A DNA stretch of 64,000 nucleotides from Chryseobacterium sp. BLS98 (lineage in GTDB: Bacteria; Bacteroidota; Bacteroidia; Flavobacteriales; Weeksellaceae), in assembly GCF_001045445.1 (NCBI RefSeq), contig NZ_LFNF01000001.1, positions 1,028,872 to 1,092,871 on the forward strand, read 5' to 3'. A program made the position numbers and the translations under genes. Within the stretch, counting starts at the first letter, position 1; each line of letters starts with the position of its first letter. Under the pieces are notes generated by a model. That model was given only the letters and a program-made list of their open reading frames with translations, was not told where the DNA came from and searched no databases. Shown piece after piece: positions 16,442 to 24,047 of this stretch.

Positions 16442-16747
16442 TTAAAATTTTAACCAATCATAATCAATCAGATGTGATAAATTGTCAATAGTTTTATTGT
16501 TATGCTTTGTTCTTAAAAATTTTCCTTCTACGACTTCTACTTCTTCTCCATTCTTCCAAAAGGAATTTTGATAATCCCAGATCCAAGTTATAGCACTGTT
16601 TCCGGCTAATTTTAGACGTCTTACTGCTTCTGATTTTTCTACTTTTTCTGCTCTTGAAGTTGTTGTTTCTTTAACTTCGTGAAAAGCATAATGGGTAATT
16701 ATGTTTTTCGAATCCTTCCAAACACCTGAAATTTTAAATTTTGCCAT
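16442..16747 (-). CDS. DUF3892-like small protein
   Basis: 101 residues from the ATG at 16747 (MAKFKISGVWKDSKNIITHY). The pattern of an N-terminal beta hairpin, KxEAVRRLKLAGN in the middle, then GEEVEVVEGKFLRTKHNN and DNLSHLIDYDWL at the end agrees with DUF3892 proteins, which typically end in a DNL motif. No signal peptide or membrane segment. The role of the family is not known to me. First gene of the three-gene operon, directly downstream of a -7 box and an upstream palindrome. Confidence 0.75.
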   Translation of the reverse strand: MAKFKISGVWKDSKNIITHYAFHEVKETTTSRAEKVEKSEAVRRLKLAGNSAITWIWDYQNSFWKNGEEVEVVEGKFLRTKHNNKTIDNLSHLIDYDWLKF

Positions 16748-16773
16748 TTTTTTATATTTTTTGTTTAACATTT

Positions 16774-16818
16774 CAAAAGTATGAAGCCTAAATGCCTATT
16801 CCTTACGGGATTCCGTAA
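16774..16818 (-). promoter_or_regulatory. Promoter -7 box plus upstream palindrome for the small-protein operon
   Basis: Minus strand TACTTTTG at 16781-16774 fits the -7 box, 26 bases before the ATG. A perfect 6-bp inverted repeat TTACGG-GATT-CCGTAA at 16803-16818 lies about 21 bases further upstream, at the edge of the expected -33 region. That suits a response-regulator or repressor site. The adjacent response regulator gene is the obvious candidate partner, but this is inference. Confidence 0.55.
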
Positions 16819-16826
16819 AACAAAAA

Positions 16827-16848
16827 ACCTTTCGAAAAGTTGAAAGGT
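16827..16848 (-). terminator. Terminator after the response regulator gene
   Basis: Stem ACCTTTC / GAAAGGT with an 8-base loop. On the minus strand it is followed by TTTTTTG, 24 bases past the regulator stop codon. Confidence 0.65.
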
Positions 16849-16872
16849 CCATATATTCCGATAAAAACAGGT

Positions 16873-17538
16873 TTAAATAATTCCCAGGTCTTTGCAGAAA
16901 GCCACCAACTGTTCGTTGCTTGCTACATTGAGGTTTTCTTTTAAGCTGTTCAGTCTTTTTTCTACGCTGCTCAGGCTGTTGGGCTTAATGTTATTATTCT
17001 GCAGGTAAGTAGGAATGTTTTTTTGCAACACTCCCTGGGAGAGAAGAGAAACCAGAGTGATATCATACGATGTAAATTCGTAATTGTTCAATTTTTTTAC
17101 TTCCTGCTTCAGGTCAAGAGACAGATAGTTTTCATTGATATAAACAGAAGCAATGGCTTTTTTCAGCTCTTTGGAATCATTTCTGGCTTTTCGGACAAAA
17201 CCATTGATCTGATATTCATTAAAAAGAGAATCTATAATTCCTGATTTATGTTCTCCTGAAAAAACAATCACTTTCAGATCGGGGACCAGCTCCCGTATTT
17301 TGAGGATTAGCTCCTTTCCGTCATTGATATCCTGTTTATGATGATCTTCCTCAAAAGAGAGATCTGTAATGAGTAAATCATAACGGTTATTTTCCCGGAT
17401 GGATTTTTTTACTTTGGCTAATGCATCATCACAGTAATATGCATAATCGGCATTGGATATGTTAAGGTCTTCAAGGGTTTTCTGAACAGAAATACTGCTG
17501 CTTTCGTGGTCTTCGGCTATTAAAATTTTTTTAAACAT
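16873..17538 (-). CDS. Response regulator (REC domain plus LuxR-like C-terminus)
   Basis: Cytoplasmic two-component response regulator, 221 residues. The REC domain at about 1-130 has acidic residues E9/D10, the phospho-acceptor D59 in LLITDLSFE, Ser in VIVFSGEHKSG and Lys in GFVRKARND. The C-terminal part (about 150-221, containing YDITLVSLLSQGVLQKNIPT and SSVEKRLNSLKENL) has the layout of a LuxR-type helix-turn-helix but is degenerate, so DNA binding is likely yet not certain. It lies 13 bases after the histidine kinase gene and is co-transcribed with it. Confidence 0.88.
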   Translation of the reverse strand: MFKKILIAEDHESSSISVQKTLEDLNISNADYAYYCDDALAKVKKSIRENNRYDLLITDLSFEEDHHKQDINDGKELILKIRELVPDLKVIVFSGEHKSGIIDSLFNEYQINGFVRKARNDSKELKKAIASVYINENYLSLDLKQEVKKLNNYEFTSYDITLVSLLSQGVLQKNIPTYLQNNNIKPNSLSSVEKRLNSLKENLNVASNEQLVAFCKDLGII

Positions 17539-17551
17539 TCTTTTGAGGCTT

Positions 17552-19189
17552 TTAAGAAACAGGAAATGAAATGTTGACCTTCAATCCTTTTTCAGATTTA
17601 TTGTCAAAAATAATTTCTCCGTGGATACCATCAATACGGGTTCCCGTATTTGTCAATCCGTTTTTATAAAGCATATCACCCGGAATTCCGATTCCATCAT
17701 CTGTATACTGGATTTTGACTAAATTATTAATTCTTTCAAATTTAAAAACGACGCGGGAAGCCCGGCTATGCTTTTTCATATTAACAAGCAACTCACGGAT
17801 AACCTGGTAGATGTCTTCAAAGGTGGATGTAGAAAAGCCTGTCCAAATATTGGATTCATTTCCTACCGTATAGGTCTCTGTTTTTTCGTTTTTAAAAGAA
17901 GCAATAAGGGAAGAGATTTTCTCTTTCCAGTCCTTTAAATCATTTTCAGGATCGGTCTTTTCGTAAGAGATGTCCCTGGATTTCTCATATACAAATTCCA
18001 GCTCATCCAAAGCTTTTTCTTTATCAAAATTTTCCTGATTTTCTATTTTGGTCATGACCTGATAGATGCCGTTGGCAACAACGTCATGGACTTTTTTAGA
18101 GAGTTTAAGCTGTGTATTTTTTATCTCAAGCTCTTTTTCCTGCTGAAGCCTTTTCTTTCTTCTTTTGTTCCAGAAAAAACCGCCGATTAACAATATAGAT
18201 AAGGTACCTAAACCAATATTTCGTTGTAATAATTGAATTTCTTTTTCTGCATTTTGTGCCTTTATTTTTTCAACATCAAAACGGATAATTGCAAATTGAT
18301 TTTTTGCTTTACTTCTTGCGGTTTGTATACTATCATTAATGAAATTAAATCTTTTAAAGTTCTTTAAATAATTTTCAGGATCTAGATTAATTATCCTTTT
18401 TAATGCCTGAACCTGATCATCAGGACTTTTAATTTTTTCTGCAGTAGATAATAGCTGATTTGCAAAAAACAATGACTTTTTTTGATCTTTGTCTGTGAAA
18501 TAATCTGATATAGTTGCAAAACTGGAGTTTTGCTCAACAGTTTCTTTTAATCTGGATCTTATTTCTAATGCTTTATATAATTCAGGTAAAGGATTATAAT
18601 TTTTATCTTCTAGAAATTTAGCTTTTGCTAAATTGTTTAAGGCTCTTGAATAATTAGTACTGTCTTTTGCCAAGAGAGCATTATTTAAATATTTTTGCGC
18701 AAGTTTCGTTTTCCCCTGAAGTATTAATACGTCACCTATATTATTGTAATAAATGAATTTATTCTCGCCAGGGTTAGCATATTTTAATGCTTGAATATAA
18801 AATTTTGCTGATTCATCATAATTTTGCAGAAATGAAGACGAAATAGCCATATTGTTATAGCTGGAAGCAAGAGTGCTTCTTACGATACTATCTCTTTCAT
18901 TTTTTAACAGGTTATTGGCTTCTAGAGATGTTTCAATACTACCATAAAAATCACCTTTTTTAGACTGTAGTATTGCCATATTAACCAGAGATTTTGCTGC
19001 TCCTGTTGAGTCGTGATCTTTTAAATAGTCACTTTTTGCCAGATTATAATAATAAAATGCGGAGTCTGTAATATTTGAGTTTCTAAACTTTCTTGCTTCT
19101 TTATAAAATGCATTATCAAGGGCTAAATTTTTTTTCTTACACGAAAATAATAAGAGAAATATCAGTAAAAAGAAAAATATTTTTTGCAT
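17552..19189 (-). CDS. TPR-containing lipoprotein sensor histidine kinase (HisKA_3 type)
   Basis: Membrane sensor kinase, 545 residues from the ATG at 19189. N-terminal lipoprotein signal (MQKIFFFLLIFLLLFSC, lipobox Cys at 17), then about 280 residues of TPR-like helices (YYNLAKSDYLKDHDSTGAAK, SYNNMAISSSFLQNYDESAK, YYNNIGDVLILQGKTKLAQK) outside the membrane. A membrane helix lies near 320-338 (NIGLGTLSILLIGGFFW), then a coiled coil. The phospho-acceptor His is in KKVHDVVANGIYQVM and the ATPase domain in REIIRELLVN-like RELLVNMKKHS and TDDGIGIPGD. The TPR part probably senses a periplasmic ligand or partner. Followed directly by its response regulator. Confidence 0.92.
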   Translation of the reverse strand: MQKIFFFLLIFLLLFSCKKKNLALDNAFYKEARKFRNSNITDSAFYYYNLAKSDYLKDHDSTGAAKSLVNMAILQSKKGDFYGSIETSLEANNLLKNERDSIVRSTLASSYNNMAISSSFLQNYDESAKFYIQALKYANPGENKFIYYNNIGDVLILQGKTKLAQKYLNNALLAKDSTNYSRALNNLAKAKFLEDKNYNPLPELYKALEIRSRLKETVEQNSSFATISDYFTDKDQKKSLFFANQLLSTAEKIKSPDDQVQALKRIINLDPENYLKNFKRFNFINDSIQTARSKAKNQFAIIRFDVEKIKAQNAEKEIQLLQRNIGLGTLSILLIGGFFWNKRRKKRLQQEKELEIKNTQLKLSKKVHDVVANGIYQVMTKIENQENFDKEKALDELEFVYEKSRDISYEKTDPENDLKDWKEKISSLIASFKNEKTETYTVGNESNIWTGFSTSTFEDIYQVIRELLVNMKKHSRASRVVFKFERINNLVKIQYTDDGIGIPGDMLYKNGLTNTGTRIDGIHGEIIFDNKSEKGLKVNISFPVS

Positions 19190-19218
19190 GGAATTGGTTT
19201 TTATCCTGCAAAGTAGTA

Positions 19219-19253
19219 AAAAGAGAGCAGATTTATACAATCTGCTCTCTTTT
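19219..19253 (-). terminator. Strong hairpin between the small peptide gene and the kinase gene
   Basis: Perfect 15-bp stem AAAAGAGAGCAGATT / AATCTGCTCTCTTTT with loop TATAC, followed by a T-rich run on the minus strand. It lies 5 bases past the peptide stop, so the peptide mRNA is probably ended here, apart from read-through into the kinase gene. Confidence 0.8.
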
Positions 19254-19257
19254 GGTA

Positions 19258-19467
19258 TTATGGTTGAGTGAAAGGTGGAGGTGTTTGACCTGTATTCCCA
19301 CTAATTGGCCCTCCATTCCCATTTCCGCCTCCATCTCCCGGATCCAGACCTTCTCCCGGATCTGCCAGCTGAACTGTCGTTTGGATTTGATTACTATTAC
19401 AAGATGTTGTATTGGCGTTGTTATTTGAAAATGCTAATCCCAGTAGCATCAATATTAATTCTAACAT
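19258..19467 (-). CDS. Small Gly/Pro-rich peptide upstream of the sensor kinase
   Basis: 69 residues, no family recognised. A short hydrophobic N-terminus (MLELILMLLGLAF) is followed by an Asn/Ser/Thr stretch with one Cys (NNNANTTSCNSN), then DPGEGLDPGDGGGNGNGGP and a Pro-rich end (TGQTPPPFTQP). The low-complexity acidic Gly/Pro tail and hydrophobic start suggest an exported or surface-exposed peptide. It is immediately followed by a strong terminator hairpin, which supports a real short transcript. Position directly upstream of a TPR sensor kinase invites the idea of a ligand or accessory peptide, but nothing proves it. Confidence 0.6.
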   Translation of the reverse strand: MLELILMLLGLAFSNNNANTTSCNSNQIQTTVQLADPGEGLDPGDGGGNGNGGPISGNTGQTPPPFTQP

Positions 19468-19848
19468 TGGTTTAAAAATTTAAAATTTGGCACTGGTGTT
19501 CTTCCCCACGAAACAGATCGTAAGCAGTGTTACACGATTAAAAAAATTTGAAGCGCTTCTTAAATTTTTGGGAAGTAAACCGTCAAAAACGGAGGAGAAA
19601 CATCTGCTTCCCAACCCGGAGTTTTCCTCCGTTTTATCTGGTAATTTTGAAATCAGTTTCGTACTTTTGTTTTCTAATGTTTTGTTTGTCACTGATTTCT
19701 GGAACAAATATCCAACAAATGATGAGGCAGGTGTTAGACAAAACATGGACATCGATAGACAGGAAATGGACAGGAATTTCATTATGGGAATCCGTAATGC
19801 GACATGGTCGAAAATCACCTATTTTGTAATTGTCTTTAAAAACTAATT
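19468..19848. other. 381-base non-coding gap with interleaved inverted repeats and a plus-strand -7 box
   Basis: Two inverted repeats interleave. Pair 1 is TTGGGAAG (19568-19575) with CTTCCCAA (19607-19614). Pair 2 is AAAACGGAGGA (19586-19596) with TCCTCCGTTTT (19625-19635). Their order 1-2-1-2 means a pseudoknot or mutually exclusive hairpins in RNA. TACTTTTG at 19662-19669 fits the -7 box and would start a transcript near 19674 toward the membrane protein gene at 19849, leaving about 175 bases of leader. Open frames in the gap, on both strands, show no recognisable protein. Confidence 0.6.
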
Positions 19849-20700
19849 ATGTCCAAGAAAAAACTACTAATTCGTGAGGTATTTGAAAAAATTAGAAAGA
19901 GATCTCCCAAAGACACCAAAAGTGGTTGGGCGGAAGATCTTTCGGATGATCTTGAGAAAGAATTAAGATTTACAATATCAGCAAAAACTCTTTCTAGATA
20001 TTATGACTCATTTGTCGCTGAAACAAAAGAAGAAACAGGTATAGAAACTTTAATTCTTAATAAGTTAAGCCAATATTTAGAATATAAAGATTTTGAACAT
20101 TTTTCTAAAACATTTATAAAGCAAAATGATGAAGCGAAGTCTACTACAGTTAAGATAAGTGTTGATGATGGACAAGAAAGCCTGTCGAAGAAAATATCTG
20201 ATATTTTTATTACAGTTACTAATACATTGGAAAGTAATCCGACTTTCAACATGCCGGAGTTTGTAAAACAGAATGGAATGGGAATCGTAGGAATAATTCT
20301 GATTGCAGGCGTTTTTTTTGCAAATAGAACTCAAGACGATAAAAAGCAAAAACCGTTTATTCCGGCTTTTGGTCAGCTTTTAGGAGCAGAACCTGAACCT
20401 CTCAAAGAAAAGAACTGTATGTATTGGGATAAGAGTGAGTATAGACTTGCTGATTGTGAGGATAAAAATCCTCGTCATGATTTAAAGCCGTTGGATTCCG
20501 TACAGCTTAAACATTTCAAAAGAATTAATAGGAAAGATACACTGACGGTTGATAATGCCTTAGGCGTGACCTGGTATTCGAAGTTTTATGGAAATGTGGA
20601 ATTTTTTACAATGGATGGAGAGGATCCGGAAAATGGGCGAGAACTGCGGGCATCGACGGCTTACATTATTGAGAAATATGCAGGGAATAATATAAAATAA
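19849..20700 (+). CDS. Single-pass membrane protein of unknown function, HTH-like N-terminus
   Basis: 283 residues. I recognise the type as a recurrent flavobacterial hypothetical protein but know no function. Residues 1-75 are helical and charged (LLIREVFEKIRKRSPKDTKS, LRFTISAKTLSRYYDSFVAE), resembling a small helix-turn-helix or adaptor domain. A linker leads to a membrane helix at about 141-160 (GMGIVGIILIAGVFFA). The C-terminal 120 residues would be periplasmic, with two Cys (CMYWDKSEYRLADC) and an ordered end (LDSVQLKHFKRINRKDTLTV, VEFFTMDGEDP). Topology suggests a membrane-tethered regulator. It faces the peptide and kinase genes divergently. A terminator follows. Confidence 0.75.
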   Translation: MSKKKLLIREVFEKIRKRSPKDTKSGWAEDLSDDLEKELRFTISAKTLSRYYDSFVAETKEETGIETLILNKLSQYLEYKDFEHFSKTFIKQNDEAKSTTVKISVDDGQESLSKKISDIFITVTNTLESNPTFNMPEFVKQNGMGIVGIILIAGVFFANRTQDDKKQKPFIPAFGQLLGAEPEPLKEKNCMYWDKSEYRLADCEDKNPRHDLKPLDSVQLKHFKRINRKDTLTVDNALGVTWYSKFYGNVEFFTMDGEDPENGRELRASTAYIIEKYAGNNIK

Positions 20701-20736
20701 GAAGCGAGGCTGATCATTTGATCGGCCTCGCTTCTT
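20699..20736 (+). terminator. Terminator after the membrane protein gene
   Basis: 12-bp perfect stem AAGAAGCGAGGC / GCCTCGCTTCTT, extended inside by TGATCA/GATC, followed by GTTTTG. The stem starts within the stop codon of the gene. Confidence 0.85.
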
Positions 20737-20763
20737 GTTTTGCGGCCAAATAGTTTAAGCTAA

Positions 20764-21315
20764 TCAAGCCTCATTCAGCATTCCCAACTCCCCAAAATGT
20801 TTTTTAAACTTCTGGATCTTAGGTCCTACTACCGCGCTGCAGTAGGGTTGTGTCGGGTTTTCGTTATAATAGCCCTGGTGATATTGTTCTGCAGGCCAGA
20901 ACTTCTCGAACTGGGTAATTTCTGTTACGTATGTTCCCTGCCATTTTCCGGATGTTTCGGATTTTTTAAGGGCTTCTTCCGCTTTGGCCTTTTCCGCTTC
21001 ATCTTTATAATAAATAACGGAACGGTATTGTGTTCCGATGTCATTGCCCTGTCTGTTCAATTGGGTAGGATCATGGAGGAAGAAAAATACATCCATTAGC
21101 TGTGCGTAAGAAATGATTTTTGGGTCAAAAGTGATCTGTACGACTTCCGCATGTCCTGTTTCTCCTGTGCATACCTCTTCATACGTAGGATTATCCTTGT
21201 GCCCCCCTGAATAGCCTGAAATGGCAGAATGAACACCCTTCAGCATATTGAAGCAGCTTTCCACACACCAGAAGCATCCGCCCCCGAACGTGACCTGCTC
21301 TAAATTATTATCCAT
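20764..21315 (-). CDS. msrA: Peptide-methionine (S)-S-oxide reductase MsrA
   Basis: Repairs methionine-S-sulfoxide in proteins and free methionine using thioredoxin. 183 residues. The active-site motif GCFWC is at 13-17, followed by the conserved GVHSAISGYSGGHKDNPTYE, GETGHAEVVQITFDP and FFFLHDPTQLNRQGNDIGTQ. The C-terminal part YHQGYYNENPTQPYC keeps a conserved Cys that can act as resolving residue. No signal peptide, so cytoplasmic. No MsrB is fused or adjacent. Single-gene unit with a terminator-like hairpin convergent from the other side. Confidence 0.96.
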   Translation of the reverse strand: MDNNLEQVTFGGGCFWCVESCFNMLKGVHSAISGYSGGHKDNPTYEEVCTGETGHAEVVQITFDPKIISYAQLMDVFFFLHDPTQLNRQGNDIGTQYRSVIYYKDEAEKAKAEEALKKSETSGKWQGTYVTEITQFEKFWPAEQYHQGYYNENPTQPYCSAVVGPKIQKFKKHFGELGMLNEA

Positions 21316-21732
21316 TATTCTTTAATTATTTTATTTAGCGGTTTTTCTCTTGAAATTGTATAAAATTGGATGAAAAACCAATCAAAAATATGAAAAACTT
21401 TTTCATTTTGTAAGGGAAATCTAATGATTTAAAGCATAATTGATATTACCTTTTTTTATTGCTGAGGATGTAACAATGGAATTATAAATGGAATGGAAGG
21501 TATTTTTTATTCCCACAGATCCCACTGATGTACACGGATCACTCTTTAAGAAATAAAGCTTTTATTTAAAACAAATCAGGTAAGAACATTTCTCTAATAG
21601 AATTTAAAAATTATACACAAGACTCTGTGAAATCTGGGGAATCTGGGGGAAATTAATTCACATAAACATCAGAAACTGTTCAAAACAAAAAAGCATCCCA
21701 AAGGATGCTTCTGTTATTTAAAATATTTTCAG
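21316..21732. other. 417-base gap holding a palindromic CCCACAGAT-type repeat
   Basis: No gene seen. The left arm at about 21507-21543 (CCCACAGATCCCACTGATG then TACACGGATCA) and the right arm at about 21619-21656 (ACTCTGTGAAATC then TGGGGAATCTGGGGGAA) are imperfect reverse complements flanking about 75 AT-rich bases. The words resemble an intergenic repeat I recall from Chryseobacterium genomes. The remainder is AT-rich upstream sequence of msrA plus the terminator at 21691-21710. Confidence 0.6.
21691..21710 (-). terminator. Terminator after the ROK kinase gene
   Basis: Perfect 8-bp stem AAGCATCC / GGATGCTT with loop CAAA, followed on the minus strand by TTTTTGTTTTG. Confidence 0.85.
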
Positions 21733-22701
21733 TTATTTTTCCCAAACTAAGGCACTTGCTCCAAGAATGGCAGCATCCGCTTCGTCCAGCTCACTGAAAA
21801 CCAGTTTTACTTTATTTCTGAAAATAGGGAGAAGGTTTCTCTCCATATGCAGTTTGGCAGGCTTCAGAATAAAATCACCGGCTTTGATTACACCGCCAAA
21901 TAAAAGAATGGCTTCAGGGGAAGAAAACATAACGAAATTCGCCAGGGCTTCACCCAGTTTCTGACCGGTATATCTGAACACCTCAATAGAGATCGGATCC
22001 CCTTTCAGTGCACATTCATGGACTGTTTTTGAGTTGATGGATTCTTCCGGATATTGATTTAATAACGATTCAGGGAATTCAGCCCTCATCTTCTTCGCGG
22101 TAATTGCTATTCCTGTTGCGGAAGCATAGGCTTCAAGGCTTCCCTCGGATCCTGTGCTCCAGTGCTTTCTTCCGCCCGGCTTTACAATGGTATGGCCCAG
22201 CTCTCCGGCAAAACCATCATGCCCGTAAATAAGGCTTCCGTTAGAAATAATTCCGCTGCCAACACCTGTTCCAAGGGTAATCATGATAAAATCTTTCATT
22301 CCGCGTGCCGCTCCGAAAAGCATTTCCCCCAGGGCTGCAGCATTGGCATCATTGGTAATGGTACAAGGCAGGTTGAATTTGGCTTTCATCAGCTGGCTGA
22401 AAGGGACCAGTCCTTTCCATGGTAAATTCGGAGCCTGTTCTATGGTTCCTTTATAATAGTTGGCATTGGGAGCGCCTACACCGATTCCGTCAAAGTTTTT
22501 TTCGGCACCATATTTTTCGATCAGGGGCTGAACCTTTTCGTACAGGGCGTCGATAAAGTCTTCCACTTTCTCGTACTCATCGGTCTTCAGGCTTCCTTTT
22601 TCCAGAACTTCACCGCGGTGGTTTACCACTCCGAACTTTGTATTTGTTCCGCCGATATCAATTCCGAGAGCAACTTGTTTTGATAAATCTATTAATGACA
22701 T
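21733..22701 (-). CDS. ROK family sugar kinase (glucokinase-like)
   Basis: Cytoplasmic ATP-dependent sugar kinase, probably for glucose; 322 residues. The phosphate-1 loop GIDIGGTNTKFGVV is at about 13-26, the catalytic Asp in TITNDANAAALGE, and the phosphate-2 loop MITLGTGVGSGII. The ROK zinc motif (CxCGxxGC) is not present: the aligned stretch reads GGRKHWSTGSEGSLEAYAS, with no Cys. I recall Bacteroidota homologues that also lack it, so the protein may still be active. N-acetylhexosamine kinase activity is an alternative. Single gene with its own terminator. Confidence 0.85.
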   Translation of the reverse strand: MSLIDLSKQVALGIDIGGTNTKFGVVNHRGEVLEKGSLKTDEYEKVEDFIDALYEKVQPLIEKYGAEKNFDGIGVGAPNANYYKGTIEQAPNLPWKGLVPFSQLMKAKFNLPCTITNDANAAALGEMLFGAARGMKDFIMITLGTGVGSGIISNGSLIYGHDGFAGELGHTIVKPGGRKHWSTGSEGSLEAYASATGIAITAKKMRAEFPESLLNQYPEESINSKTVHECALKGDPISIEVFRYTGQKLGEALANFVMFSSPEAILLFGGVIKAGDFILKPAKLHMERNLLPIFRNKVKLVFSELDEADAAILGASALVWEK

Positions 22702-22784
22702 TCTTATTGTAAATTCTAAAGGGTTAAAAATATAAAAAAGATTGTATTAATAGATTATTAACAAAACTTTTATTTAAAAAAGTT

Positions 22785-23996
22785 TTAAGCCGGTCTGGCA
22801 GTTTTCTTTTTTCTTCTTCCCCACCAGATCAGGAATCCGGTTACAGGAAGCGAAGCACATATAAGGCTGACAATGAATGCAATAATTTTTGTGGGAAGAC
22901 CCAAAATAGCTCCGACATGAATATCGTAGTTCGCATTTACTGTTTTCTCTCCAAAATTTTTGTCTTTCGGGTCATGGGTATGAAGAAGTTCTCCTGAGTT
23001 TTCATCAAAGATTAAGCTGCTGCTTTTATGATAAGAATAGGAAAGGTGTTTTACATATACCTCGAAATTAGGATGTTCGTGGTCATCCATATGCTCATGG
23101 CCAAGGTCGATAGCAAAACCGAAAGAATCCGGATATTTCTGATTAACGGTAGCAATGATCTTGTCCAGCGTACCCTCCGTTCTTACTTCTATCGGGGCTT
23201 TAGTTTTAATATAGGAAAAATCCGGGTATTTTGTTTCTCCGCCGGAAAAGATCACATAAATCATTGCCTGCACTACGAAAAATGCATAAAACAAGCCGGT
23301 AATGGAGAAGATCAAGGCAAAAATAGAAGCATAAAATCCTAATACATTATGAAGGTCATAATTTTTTCTTTTCCAGCTTTTGATATTTTTCCATTTAAAA
23401 GAAAAACGCTGTTTTCTTGCTGCTTTATTTTTAGGCCACCAGAGAACGATCCCGGTAATAAGCATGATAACAAAAATAATAACAGGTATTCCTACAACAT
23501 AAGTTCCCCAGTCCTGTTTTAATAAAAAGCTCCAGTGGATCATTTTTACAATATTGAAGAAGCCGTTCTTTTCATCATAGGTTCTGAGGACTTTTCCTGT
23601 GTAGGGATTTACATAGGCCGCTTTGTAAATAGGAAATTCATCAAAATAATTCCAGGCACTAGTATCATGCTCATACCAATAAAAGATATAGGACATCTTT
23701 TTATCGATCGGAATATTTACCCAATGGACGGGATATTTTTCTTTTACCTGCTCTGCAACAGATTTTTCTATTACCCGGATAGGAAGAATGTGTTTCTGTT
23801 CTATATTCTGTTCATTGTGGTAAATAACATCTTTTCTGGTAACGTTTTCTATTTCGTCCTTAAACACATAAAGCGCTCCGGTAATAGAAATAATAAAGAT
23901 CAGAAAGCCAATGCTTAAACCCAACCACAGGTGCAGTTTGGCAGTCCATTTTTTAAAAAAACCAGGCTTTTTTTTATGATGATGTTTTTTCTTCAT
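22785..23996 (-). CDS. PepSY-type transmembrane protein (PepSY2)
   Basis: 403 residues from the ATG at 23996, chosen to match its paralogue at 26165-27367. His/Lys-rich N-terminus (MKKKHHHKKKPGFFKKW), then four or so membrane helices: about 26-47 (LGLSIGFLIFIISITGALYV), 180-200, 230-255 and 360-385. Large extracytoplasmic loops lie between, including WNIP-like YPVHWVNIPIDKKMSYIFYW and HWSFLLKQDWGTYVVGIPV. This is the PepSY_TM layout of proteins placed with siderophore receptors, proposed to reduce ferric siderophores or transfer electrons. It ends with RRKKK. It may have its own promoter (24016-24023). Confidence 0.85.
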   Translation of the reverse strand: MKKKHHHKKKPGFFKKWTAKLHLWLGLSIGFLIFIISITGALYVFKDEIENVTRKDVIYHNEQNIEQKHILPIRVIEKSVAEQVKEKYPVHWVNIPIDKKMSYIFYWYEHDTSAWNYFDEFPIYKAAYVNPYTGKVLRTYDEKNGFFNIVKMIHWSFLLKQDWGTYVVGIPVIIFVIMLITGIVLWWPKNKAARKQRFSFKWKNIKSWKRKNYDLHNVLGFYASIFALIFSITGLFYAFFVVQAMIYVIFSGGETKYPDFSYIKTKAPIEVRTEGTLDKIIATVNQKYPDSFGFAIDLGHEHMDDHEHPNFEVYVKHLSYSYHKSSSLIFDENSGELLHTHDPKDKNFGEKTVNANYDIHVGAILGLPTKIIAFIVSLICASLPVTGFLIWWGRRKKKTARPA

Positions 23997-24015
23997 ATTG
24001 AAGTTCAAAGTCTTG

Positions 24016-24023
24016 CAAAGATA
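24016..24023 (-). promoter_or_regulatory. Possible internal promoter -7 box before PepSY2
   Basis: Minus strand TATCTTTG, a perfect TAnnTTTG, lies in the 51-base gap between the TonB receptor stop and the PepSY2 ATG. No clear TTG -33 partner was found. Confidence 0.4.
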
Positions 24024-24047
24024 TGCTTAACTTTTTATTTAGTTTAA

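Noticed and set aside
19487..19846. 119-residue plus frame and 112-residue minus frame between the peptide gene and the membrane protein gene
   Set aside because: Both run through the interleaved inverted repeats, show no recognisable domain, and overlap each other completely. Only the short 50-codon frame near the promoter was kept as a weak finding.
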